Shown here: positions 1 through 5,596 of the stretch, piece by piece
Layout of the letters: every line of letters begins with the position of its first letter
Numbering within the stretch: position 1 is the stretch's first letter
Program-made: the position numbers and the translations under genes
The notes under the pieces: generated by a model
Told to the model about the DNA's origin: nothing
The model's database searches: none
What the model saw: the letters and a program-made list of their open reading frames with translations, nothing else
Assembly: GCA_938008425.1 (NCBI GenBank)
Contig: CALLKH010000423.1
Span: forward strand, 1 to 24,929
Direction of reading: 5' to 3'
Origin: an uncultured Planctomycetaceae bacterium
GTDB taxonomy: Bacteria > Planctomycetota > Phycisphaerae > UBA1845 > UTPLA1
DNA: 24,929 nucleotides

Positions 1-1243
1 GACGGCTTTGAAACAACTGTTCTCCCGTACGGGCGTCGTAGCAGGTGACGACGCCGTTGTCGCGCGTGTTATACACGCGGCCATTGAGCACGAGCGGCGT
101 CTGCATGTAGGCCCCGCTGCGCGGATCGGTCCAGACGACGTGATCATTCGACGTTTCGCCGCCGTTGAGATCGAGCGTGATATCGCCCTTTGCCGCGGTC
201 TTGATCGCAAAAATCGGCGCGAACCGGCCGTGAGCGCTGGAGAAGAATGCGAGGTCGTTCCAAACCACCGGCGTGGGCACAGGGATGTCACCCCCGCCAT
301 CCATGCGCCAGACTTCCTCGCCGGTCTTGAGGTCATATCCGCCGCGATGGTGCCAGCCGTTCACAAGAATCAGATTCCGATCCGGCACGACAGTCGGCGA
401 GCACCACGACGGCACGTCGCTTCGATCCGTTCTCCACAGCTCTTTTCCGTTCTTGATGTCGAACGCCGCGACGAAGCCGCCGCCTTGAACGTCGCATTGA
501 ACGATGACGCGGCCGTCGTGGATGATCGGCGAGCTGCCGAATTCCCACTGGGCTTCGGGCACGGCGTAGTACCCCGCATCGAGAACGCCGAGGTCCTTCT
601 TCCACTTCAGGGCGCCGTCCACGTCGTAACAGTACAGCCCTTCGGAGCCGAAGAAGGCGACGACATGTTTACCGTCGGTCGCGGGCGTGCTGTTGGCGTG
701 GCTGGCCTTGGTGTGCCGCTTCACCTTGGGAACGCCCTCGTGAGCAATCTTGTTCCACAGCACCTTTCCGTTCTTCTTGTCGAGGCAGATGACGCGCCAC
801 TCGTGCGACGAATCGTCATTCACCGGCCGGATATCGCCATAGAGCCCGACCTTCAGTTCGGGATCCTTCTGACCGCTGACGGCCGTCACGACAAACACGC
901 GGTCATCCCAGATCACCGGCGAGCCGAGGCCGAGACCCTCAATCGGCGTTTTCCACCTCACGTTCTCGCCGGTCTCCATATTCCACTTGCCCGGCGGGTT
1001 GTTGCCGACAGCCACGCCGGACGCGAACGGACCGCGGAACGAGGGCCAGTCTCGAAGGGACTTGTCGCCGTCGGATTTCGGCTCATCCACCTTGGCGGAC
1101 TTTTTGGCTTTCGCGCCCTTCTTGGCCGACGGCCTGTCGCCCTTCGGCTCGCTCTCGCCGAATGCATGCGCGGATGCGACCGTGAACGAGCAGACGGCGA
1201 TCAAGAGAACAGAATAGAAGCGGCTGGCACGAGGGGTGTACAT
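1..1243 (-). CDS. Secreted PQQ-type beta-propeller repeat protein, partial (C-terminus beyond left edge)
   Basis: The minus-strand frame from ATG 1243-1241 stays open to base 1, giving about 414 residues without the C-terminus. It starts with a signal peptide (basic start, hydrophobic SVLLIAVCSF, AHA-type cleavage near residue 27), then a Lys-rich linker (about residues 35-60). The rest is repeated beta-propeller blades with motifs such as ICLDKKNGKVLW, AFDIKNGKELWRT, YDLKTGEEVWRM and CYDARTGEQLF, the pattern of PQQ-binding-like WD40/quinoprotein repeats (PF13360-like). In planctomycetes such proteins are usually periplasmic, and most lack proof of PQQ binding or dehydrogenase activity. GAGG seven bases before the ATG supports the start. 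The long plus-strand ORF over the same bases is a shadow. The function beyond an exported beta-propeller is unknown. Confidence 0.88.
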   Translation of the reverse strand, partial: MYTPRASRFYSVLLIAVCSFTVASAHAFGESEPKGDRPSAKKGAKAKKSAKVDEPKSDGDKSLRDWPSFRGPFASGVAVGNNPPGKWNMETGENVRWKTPIEGLGLGSPVIWDDRVFVVTAVSGQKDPELKVGLYGDIRPVNDDSSHEWRVICLDKKNGKVLWNKIAHEGVPKVKRHTKASHANSTPATDGKHVVAFFGSEGLYCYDVDGALKWKKDLGVLDAGYYAVPEAQWEFGSSPIIHDGRVIVQCDVQGGGFVAAFDIKNGKELWRTDRSDVPSWCSPTVVPDRNLILVNGWHHRGGYDLKTGEEVWRMDGGGDIPVPTPVVWNDLAFFSSAHGRFAPIFAIKTAAKGDITLDLNGGETSNDHVVWTDPRSGAYMQTPLVLNGRVYNTRDNGVVTCYDARTGEQLFQSR

Positions 1244-1441
1244 GCTCAATCCTCAGTTTACAGCAAGAACAGGGCCGAACGGCCATCTAGGAGAATAACG
1301 GGAACAGCCGCCTGGCGCTCACGGCCGGTTTGTGCGATCTTGAATTGCCGATTGGGCCTGGGCCGCTTGACCCACGGACCACATCAGGAGCAATCAGAAT
1401 CTTCGAGTTTCGGTGTGAACCACGACGCACGACAGCTCAAA

Positions 1442-2074
1442 CTATTTGCCCGGGCCCTCGGAAGTGCTATCGGAGCCGTCAGAGTTGTCCGCGTCATCAG
1501 GCTCACTCTTTGACAAATATTCTCTTGCCTCCCTCAGAATTTCAGCATGGTAATCTGCGAGTTCGGCGCTTCGCTCGGCGGGCGTTGGGCAGCCGTTTCG
1601 AGTCAGGAAGTCTGTCATCCGTTCGACCGACGTCGTCGTCATGTTGGAGTCTCCACTCCACGGCCCTTTCCACCACGCAATCTCATCGTCGTTCTTCGGG
1701 CGAAGCACCGCCACACGCGTCTCGCCAGAATAGATTTCAATCGATAGTTCACCCAGGCAGCGACACATCACGCCGGGAATCGTCGGAGCAAGCTGAATCG
1801 TATCCAGGAACTCCACGACTTTTTCGCGGCCCTTGATCTCGTAGTCTCGACCGATGAATTGATAGGGTTGCAACCGGTCCACTTCAGTTCGACTGCCTGA
1901 CGCGTTCTTGAAGGGAAACACGTCGATGACCATGCGATCGGTGCTCGCACATGCCGAACGAAGTTCATTCATCCGGATCCACGGCGTCAGAACAGGCACA
2001 AGAACAATTAAGATCGCACCGACCGCCCCCACGCCCAGGAACACCTTCGTTCGCATCTTGAGTCGAGTCGGCAT
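1442..2074 (-). CDS. Hypothetical membrane-anchored protein
   Basis: This 210-aa protein matches no family I recognise. A basic N-terminus (MPTRLKMRTK) is followed by one hydrophobic segment at about residues 11-31, rich in Val, Leu and Ile, which is a signal anchor or uncleaved signal. The rest is a mixed soluble domain with the short motif MCRCLGE near residue 103 and a WWKGPW aromatic patch near 134. The last 25 residues are an acidic Ser/Asp-rich tail. The start at 2074 is the only one that keeps the basic residues before the membrane segment; its GGGAG is rather distant (about 12 bases). It lies 198 bases upstream of the beta-propeller gene on the same strand and is divergent from the zinc-ribbon membrane protein. 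Confidence 0.65.
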   Translation of the reverse strand: MPTRLKMRTKVFLGVGAVGAILIVLVPVLTPWIRMNELRSACASTDRMVIDVFPFKNASGSRTEVDRLQPYQFIGRDYEIKGREKVVEFLDTIQLAPTIPGVMCRCLGELSIEIYSGETRVAVLRPKNDDEIAWWKGPWSGDSNMTTTSVERMTDFLTRNGCPTPAERSAELADYHAEILREAREYLSKSEPDDADNSDGSDSTSEGPGK

Positions 2075-2128
2075 GAGCGTTTATCAAGCTCCCGTCAGGT
2101 GCGCGACGAATTCGCGAATCGCCACCGA

Positions 2129-2158
2129 ATCTTAGTCGCTCGCATGGAGCAGAATCAA
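2129..2158 (-). promoter_or_regulatory. Possible sigma-70 promoter for the 1442-2074 gene
   Basis: On the minus strand TTGATT (2158-2153) and TAAGAT (2134-2129) are separated by 18 bases, about 55 bases before the start codon at 2074. Both boxes are imperfect matches, so this is only a candidate. Confidence 0.3.
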
Positions 2159-2248
2159 ATCGATCAGGTACCCCTCGCATTCGGTTACAATGATGCGGAT
2201 CAAGGCGATGCCCGACGATTCCGCCCCGTTGGCACGAGAATTCAGTCC

Positions 2249-2863
2249 ATGACAAAAGATGAGACAAATCCCGCGCCACCGCTCGCGGAGGCCATCGACG
2301 ATAACTCGCTCGACGCCGAGTGGCGGCGGATTCTCGCGGAATCGGGCCTGATCGAGGGCTCGACGCTGCCGCCGCGCGTCGTCGGTTCGCCGAGCGCGAT
2401 GAAATTCCTGCCACAGGAGAAGATTCACTGGTGGAAGCCGGGCTGGTCGGACATGCGAAAGCACGTGGGCTGGCGGTGGGTGTTTCTGTTTCCCGCCCCG
2501 CTGCTTCTGATCAATCTCTTCGTGCCGCTGCCGGTCCTCGGCCCCATCCTCCTGGCGCAAATTCACTTCTTCATCTTCATGATTGCCGTCGGCGTGACAC
2601 TGGCCGGCTACGCCCTTCGCCGGGCGGCACATGCCCGAAGAGAGCCCTTCTGCATCTTCTGCGGTTACAACCTCACCGGGCTGCCGGATCATTACCGCTG
2701 CCCCGAGTGCGGCCGGCCGTACACGTGGCGGCTCATCGCCGAGTATCGCCGTGATCCGAGTTGGTTTATCGAGCGATACAACGCGCTGAAGCGCCTGCCG
2801 CCGGCGGACACGCCGTTCGAGTCGGGACAGGTGCGAAGCAAACGCCGCGACGACGGAACCTGA
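2249..2863 (+). CDS. Two-helix membrane protein with C-terminal zinc ribbon
   Basis: I start this 204-aa protein at ATG 2249 (MTKDETNP). The frame is open upstream to 2099, but the earlier part reads like non-coding sequence and overlaps the divergent promoter region. Residues 1-70 are soluble. Two hydrophobic segments follow (about 75-103 and 105-122), then a basic stretch (RRAAHARREP) and a zinc ribbon with Cys135, Cys138, Cys151 and Cys154 in the form CIFCGYNLTG...CPECGRPY. This CxxCGYxLxGL...CPECG ribbon next to membrane helices is common in planctomycete proteins of unknown role. A positive-inside prediction places the ribbon in the cytoplasm. No Shine-Dalgarno is obvious. The family resemblance is secure, the function is not. 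Confidence 0.75.
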   Translation: MTKDETNPAPPLAEAIDDNSLDAEWRRILAESGLIEGSTLPPRVVGSPSAMKFLPQEKIHWWKPGWSDMRKHVGWRWVFLFPAPLLLINLFVPLPVLGPILLAQIHFFIFMIAVGVTLAGYALRRAAHARREPFCIFCGYNLTGLPDHYRCPECGRPYTWRLIAEYRRDPSWFIERYNALKRLPPADTPFESGQVRSKRRDDGT

Positions 2864-3249
2864 AGGCACGTCACGGCAAACTCAACTCGCCAGAAGGCTC
2901 GATTGATCTGCACGTGAGTTGACGGATTCCTGCTCGCACTGCACCGTCGCCGCTTGGAACGAATCCGCCCAGCGAGTCAATGTGCCCACTCCGTTTAGCC
3001 GCCGCCCGACAGGGCGACGGTGGCCGCGGGAACGATGTGCGAAAGAATCAGCCGTCGCCCGCATCCAGGGCGTTCGCGGGTTTTCATTCTGAGCACGTCA
3101 AATGCATCGCCAGGCAGTCATGAATGGAACGCCATGACGCTGTCACCCCGCCCCTTTGGGGCTGGGGATGAACGCGGTGGCTCGGCGCCGAGTTCCTTAT
3201 GGACGCGCCGCACTCGTATTGTTGATAGACTGACCGAAGCACTTCTGGG
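2864..3249. other. Gene-free interval with two GC-rich hairpins
   Basis: No convincing gene is present; the short ORFs here have no Shine-Dalgarno and no recognisable product. Two strong hairpins lie in it: 2999-3020 (nine-base arms with one mismatch around the loop GACA) and 3146-3167 (CCCCGCCCC against GGGGCTGGGG, loop TTT, one bulge). They sit between two convergent genes and may end transcription from both sides. Neither has a U-tract. Confidence 0.4.
3146..3167. terminator. Candidate hairpin terminator between convergent genes
   Basis: CCCCGCCCC, loop TTT, then GGGGCTGGGG folds into a very stable hairpin with one bulged T. It lies about 85 bases beyond the stop of the minus-strand YbjQ-like gene. 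There is no run of T on either strand, so intrinsic termination is uncertain. Confidence 0.35.
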
Positions 3250-3597
3250 TTAAGCCGTCGTAGTCTCCGGCTCGATGACGACGCCGGTGCCGTAGCAGAG
3301 CACTTCCGTCGCGCTGCTGGTCTTGCCGCCGATGTCCGAGGCGTCGTAGCGCAGGCCGACGATGGCGTTCGCCCCGATGGCGACGGCGTGGTCGATGAGC
3401 AGATCGAACGCCTGCTGCCGGGCCTGCTCGCACATCTCGGTGTACGCCCCGATGTGGCCGCCGATGATCGACTTCAGGCCGCCCATGATGCCCTGCGAAA
3501 TCGTCGGGGCGCGAACCGTAATGCCGCGAACGACGCCAAGGTATTTGGTGATCTTGTAGCCTTCGATGTGGAAGGTGGTGGTGACGGGGATGTGCAT
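3250..3597 (-). CDS. YbjQ/UPF0145 family protein
   Basis: This 115-aa protein (MHIPVTTTFHIEGYK...) matches the YbjQ/UPF0145 (heavy-metal-binding-domain) pattern: a beta-strand start, the GVVRGITVRAPT segment, a helix with YTEMCEQARQQAFDLLIDHA, then IGANAIVGLRYD and a C-terminal CYGTGVVIE strand. Family members are small oligomeric cytoplasmic proteins without an established reaction. The frame is open 29 codons further upstream to 3684, but family length and a GAGAGG six bases before ATG 3597 favour the short form. The usual Arg-Asp after the first strand is replaced by a Thr-rich segment. It is divergent from the unknown/MqsA-like pair. Confidence 0.85.
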   Translation of the reverse strand: MHIPVTTTFHIEGYKITKYLGVVRGITVRAPTISQGIMGGLKSIIGGHIGAYTEMCEQARQQAFDLLIDHAVAIGANAIVGLRYDASDIGGKTSSATEVLCYGTGVVIEPETTTA

Positions 3598-3721
3598 CGC
3601 AGTGGCCTCTCGATACTGTTCCGAACCGGACTCCGTCGGGTAGGTTATTCGCTGGCCGCGAGGTCCGATAGGAGGGCCGAACATGGTGTGGAGGCGGCAA
3701 CAAGCAGGTCAGTCGCGATCT

Positions 3722-3753
3722 TTTTTGACTTATGTCAAAAATGATTCTATACT
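3722..3753 (+). promoter_or_regulatory. Near-consensus sigma-70 promoter overlapped by a palindromic operator candidate
   Basis: TTGACT (3725-3730) and TATACT (3748-3753) are separated by exactly 17 bases, the best sigma-70-type promoter seen in the window. A perfect inverted repeat, TTTTTGAC-TTAT-GTCAAAAA (3722-3741), covers the -35 box. A repressor bound there would block RNA polymerase. The obvious candidate is the MqsA-like HTH protein two genes into the same transcript, since antitoxins of that family repress their own promoters. The palindrome does not match the AACCT/AGGTT operator known for E. coli MqsA. Confidence 0.65.
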
Positions 3754-3779
3754 ATATTCGGTTTATGTTCGATGGAGGA

Positions 3780-3878
3780 ATGAGTAAGATTCTCGGCCGA
3801 TGCCGAGAGAGAAAGACCCAGTCCGAATCGCCGCGATCATCGATCTGTTGCGCGACAGAGCGGCGAACGCCGTCATGA
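3780..3878 (+). other. Possible 32-codon overlapping leader ORF
   Basis: A strong GGAGG (3774-3778) abuts ATG 3780, which opens a 32-codon frame ending at TGA 3876-3878, entirely different in frame from the 134-aa gene starting at 3800. The spacing from GGAGG to this ATG is only one base, too short for efficient initiation. The encoded peptide (MSKILGRCRERK...) has no recognisable feature. It may be a leader peptide, a standby site for ribosomes or a chance overlap. Confidence 0.2.
3791..3808 (+). promoter_or_regulatory. RNA hairpin enclosing the start codon of the 134-aa gene
   Basis: TCTCGGC (3791-3797) pairs perfectly with GCCGAGA (3802-3808) around the loop CGAT. The ATG at 3800-3802 therefore lies in the loop and the first stem base. 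Such a seven-pair GC-rich stem should hinder initiation unless it is melted, for example by ribosomes loading at the GGAGG 13 bases upstream. Confidence 0.45.
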
Positions 3879-4204
3879 TTCTGCCGCGCGCCCAGGATGG
3901 ACTCACAACTGCGCGAGGCTCGCTGTATCACGAGGAAGGCGACTACGGTCTAAGCGGACTTCCCTTTCCGAAGAAATACTCGCTGGTGAAGCGGGCGTGG
4001 CTCGTTCAACTGGCGATCGCAGATGGCATCGAAGATGGATCCGCGAAGCTCAACAGTAAGTCCGATCGAGAGTATGGCGAAGAGTACGAGGTATATCTGA
4101 CCTATCTCGGTTTGGACTTGTACATCAAACTGATGTGGATCGATTCGCCCGACGGCAATCCGTTCCTCGAGTTGCATGAAATCAAGCGATGGACGCGAAG
4201 TTGA
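3800..4204 (+). CDS. Unrecognised 134-aa protein, candidate partner (toxin?) of the MqsA-like gene
   Basis: I do not recognise this family. The protein is soluble, without signal or membrane segment. It has an N-terminal helix (DPVRIAAIIDLLRDRAANAV), a loop with RGSLYHEEGDYGLSGLPFP, a helix (LVKRAWLVQLAIADG), and a C-terminal beta-like half (EEYEVYLTYLGLDLYIKLMWID, then FLELHEIKRW). It is not MqsR, which is about 98 residues with a RelE-type fold and different motifs. ATG 3800 is the only in-frame start after the stop at 3785. Its start lies in a hairpin and the only strong Shine-Dalgarno is 21 bases away. The 3' end overlaps the MqsA-like gene by 16 bases, suggesting translational coupling. 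Gene order (unknown first, MqsA-like second) is that of mqsRA, so a toxin role is inferred from position alone. Confidence 0.7.
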   Translation: MPREKDPVRIAAIIDLLRDRAANAVMILPRAQDGLTTARGSLYHEEGDYGLSGLPFPKKYSLVKRAWLVQLAIADGIEDGSAKLNSKSDREYGEEYEVYLTYLGLDLYIKLMWIDSPDGNPFLELHEIKRWTRS

Positions 4205-4752
4205 AGAAAGATGACCTCCGGCTCAGCGATAAGCGCATCCGCGCATGGCGATGCCATGCCTGCGGCAAGTTTGAGAAGAAACGTGTCAAGCAGCCCTATT
4301 CTTACGATTATTCGCACGATGGCCGACCGCCGACGACCATCACGATTCCCGACCTCGAAGTCATTGCCTGCACCAATCCCGACTGCCCCGGACACGAGAC
4401 CCGTGAATCTACCTCCTTCGATGCAGCCGCCACCCTGCGCATCACCATCGAGACCTACCGCCAGCTCGGCCTCTTGACGCCGGACGAGGTTCGCGCGGGG
4501 CGAAAGAAGCTGGGGCTCAAGCAATCGGAGTTGCAGGAGTTGCTCGGGCTCGGCGGAAACTCGCTGTCGCGATGGGAGAAGGCGCGGGTCTATCAGTCTC
4601 GGAGCATGGATAAGCTGCTGCGAATCGTGTTCGGTGTGCCGGAGGCGAGGGCATTTCTTGCAGCGATACATCCGCTGCCCCTCCCGGCTGAGGCGGAAAC
4701 GTTGCCAGATCCAGAGAATAAGCGGCCCACACCAAGGCGCGCCGTGCAGTGA
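4189..4752 (+). CDS. MqsA-like zinc-finger/HTH regulator, candidate antitoxin
   Basis: This 187-aa protein joins an N-terminal zinc site to a C-terminal XRE-type helix-turn-helix. The zinc ligands are Cys22, Cys25 (CHAC) and Cys61, Cys66 (CTNPDC). The HTH covers about residues 98-148, with RKKLGLKQSELQELLGLG, NSLSRWEK and a following helix MDKLLRIVF, as in MqsA/YgiT-type antitoxins. MqsA binds and neutralises the toxin through its zinc domain and represses its operon through the HTH. This protein is longer than E. coli MqsA (131 aa), mainly through a linker after the second Cys pair and a Pro-rich tail. It overlaps the preceding 134-aa gene by 16 bases. Regulator of the upstream palindrome is an inference. 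Confidence 0.82.
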   Translation: MDAKLKKDDLRLSDKRIRAWRCHACGKFEKKRVKQPYSYDYSHDGRPPTTITIPDLEVIACTNPDCPGHETRESTSFDAAATLRITIETYRQLGLLTPDEVRAGRKKLGLKQSELQELLGLGGNSLSRWEKARVYQSRSMDKLLRIVFGVPEARAFLAAIHPLPLPAEAETLPDPENKRPTPRRAVQ

Positions 4753-4770
4753 GCCCATGGATTCAATCGT

Positions 4771-4804
4771 GAAAAGACCCGGTGCGTCTGCGCCGCATCT
4801 TTTC
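4771..4804. terminator. Hairpin terminator between convergent modules
   Basis: GAAAAGA (4771-4777) pairs with TCTTTTC (4798-4804). Inside, GGTGC/GCGCC closes a second stem around GTCT. The A/T-rich outer stem reads as a short U-tract on both strands, so it can serve both the MqsA-like gene (plus) and the DUF5615 gene (minus). Confidence 0.6.
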
Positions 4805-4918
4805 AAATCGTTCAGACCAAGCGAATCTAATCCGGTCTTCTCATGACGCTCACCTCGCCTTTTCTCGGCGGTTCATCATTTTCAACGCAACGCAGATGAT
4901 GACTCTAACCCTGCACGG

Positions 4919-5284
4919 CTATTGAATCGGCAGCATTCGCACCCGATGCCGTGAGTCTTCCACTGTCACGACCGCTCCGGTCTCCAATTCAGCCGACGAC
5001 ACCCGAAGAACCGACATGAGCCGCATCAGCACGTGGGGTGCTCGGGTATTTCGCAGACGAAAGAGAATGATCCCGCAAGACTTGTCTCCCGTCAGGGCTG
5101 CGATCTCTCCGAAATCAAGATCGAACGTAATCAGGACCCGGGATTCAGACCGCGCCTTTTCAAAAATCGATCCGTCGTCTAATCGTTGGAGTTGTTCGTC
5201 GCGAAGATGAATGACATCATGCCCCTGATCTCGGAGCCAATCGGCCACCTTCATGCTCACGCCCATGTCTGCGAGAAACCGCAT
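4919..5284 (-). CDS. DUF5615 PIN-like toxin
   Basis: This 121-aa protein (MRFLADMGVSMKVADWLRDQGHDV...) has the DUF5615 (PIN-like, Mut7-C-related) signature: an N-terminal beta strand ending in an acidic residue (LAD, Asp6), a helix, GHDVIHLRDE, a DDGSIFEKA helix start, and ITFDLDFGEIA with Asp55 and Asp57. In PIN-like nucleases these acidic residues bind Mg for RNA cleavage; activity of this subfamily is inferred by homology. The length is typical. The gene follows the DUF433 gene by 10 bases, and an AAGG overlapping the stop of that gene serves this start, so the two are translationally coupled. Together they form a VapBC-like type II toxin-antitoxin pair. Confidence 0.87.
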   Translation of the reverse strand: MRFLADMGVSMKVADWLRDQGHDVIHLRDEQLQRLDDGSIFEKARSESRVLITFDLDFGEIAALTGDKSCGIILFRLRNTRAPHVLMRLMSVLRVSSAELETGAVVTVEDSRHRVRMLPIQ

Positions 5285-5294
5285 GCGGCGCGCC

Positions 5295-5510
5295 TTACGT
5301 CGAATGGACCTGCTCCTGAGTCAGCCAGGCGGCGTACTCAATGGCCTGCTGAACATCCTCCTTCACGAGGTCCGGATACTCTTCCAAGATTTCATCGACT
5401 GTCGCACCATGCGCGATCTGATTGACGATGACGGACACGGGAATCCGCATGCCGCGGATGCACGCTCTGCCGCGAAGTATGTCAGGATTGAACGTGATCC
5501 GATCGAACAT
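5295..5510 (-). CDS. DUF433 antitoxin
   Basis: This 71-aa protein is a classic DUF433 domain: FNPDILRGRACIRGMRIPVSVIVNQIAHGATVDEILEEYPDL, then a helix (VKEDVQQAIEYAAWL). DUF433 proteins have a winged/ribbon HTH-like fold and usually precede a DUF5615 PIN-like protein, as here, acting as DNA-binding antitoxin. GGGAG eight bases before the ATG and a TATAAT box about 45 bases upstream support this start. It is the first gene of a two-gene operon. Confidence 0.9.
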   Translation of the reverse strand: MFDRITFNPDILRGRACIRGMRIPVSVIVNQIAHGATVDEILEEYPDLVKEDVQQAIEYAAWLTQEQVHST

Positions 5511-5529
5511 GGGTGCACGCTCCCAAAGC

Positions 5530-5560
5530 CGGCGGAGTCTCCATCGCCGTAATGATTATA
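5530..5560 (-). promoter_or_regulatory. Promoter and possible operator of the DUF433/DUF5615 operon
   Basis: On the minus strand TATAAT (5560-5555) is a perfect -10 box placed to give a leader of about 38 bases. A weak -35 (CTGTCA) sits 15 bases upstream. Just downstream, GGAGACTCC flanked by CGGCG and GCCG arms forms an imperfect palindrome that an autoregulating DUF433 dimer could bind. The promoter begins right beyond the stop codon of gpmI. Confidence 0.55.
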
Positions 5561-5596
5561 CACGATCCATGGGTCTGACAGCACAAACTGGCACGC

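Noticed and set aside
8..1513. 501-codon open frame on the plus strand
   Set aside because: It is antisense to a clear beta-propeller protein with signal peptide and repeat motifs; its own translation is Arg/His/Val-rich and resembles nothing.
2099..2248. 50-residue N-terminal extension of the zinc-ribbon membrane protein
   Set aside because: It would cover the divergent promoter region, lacks a Shine-Dalgarno and has composition unlike the rest of the protein.
3800..4204. MqsR toxin
   Set aside because: Length (134 against about 98 residues) and motifs do not fit the RelE-like MqsR family; only the gene order is similar.
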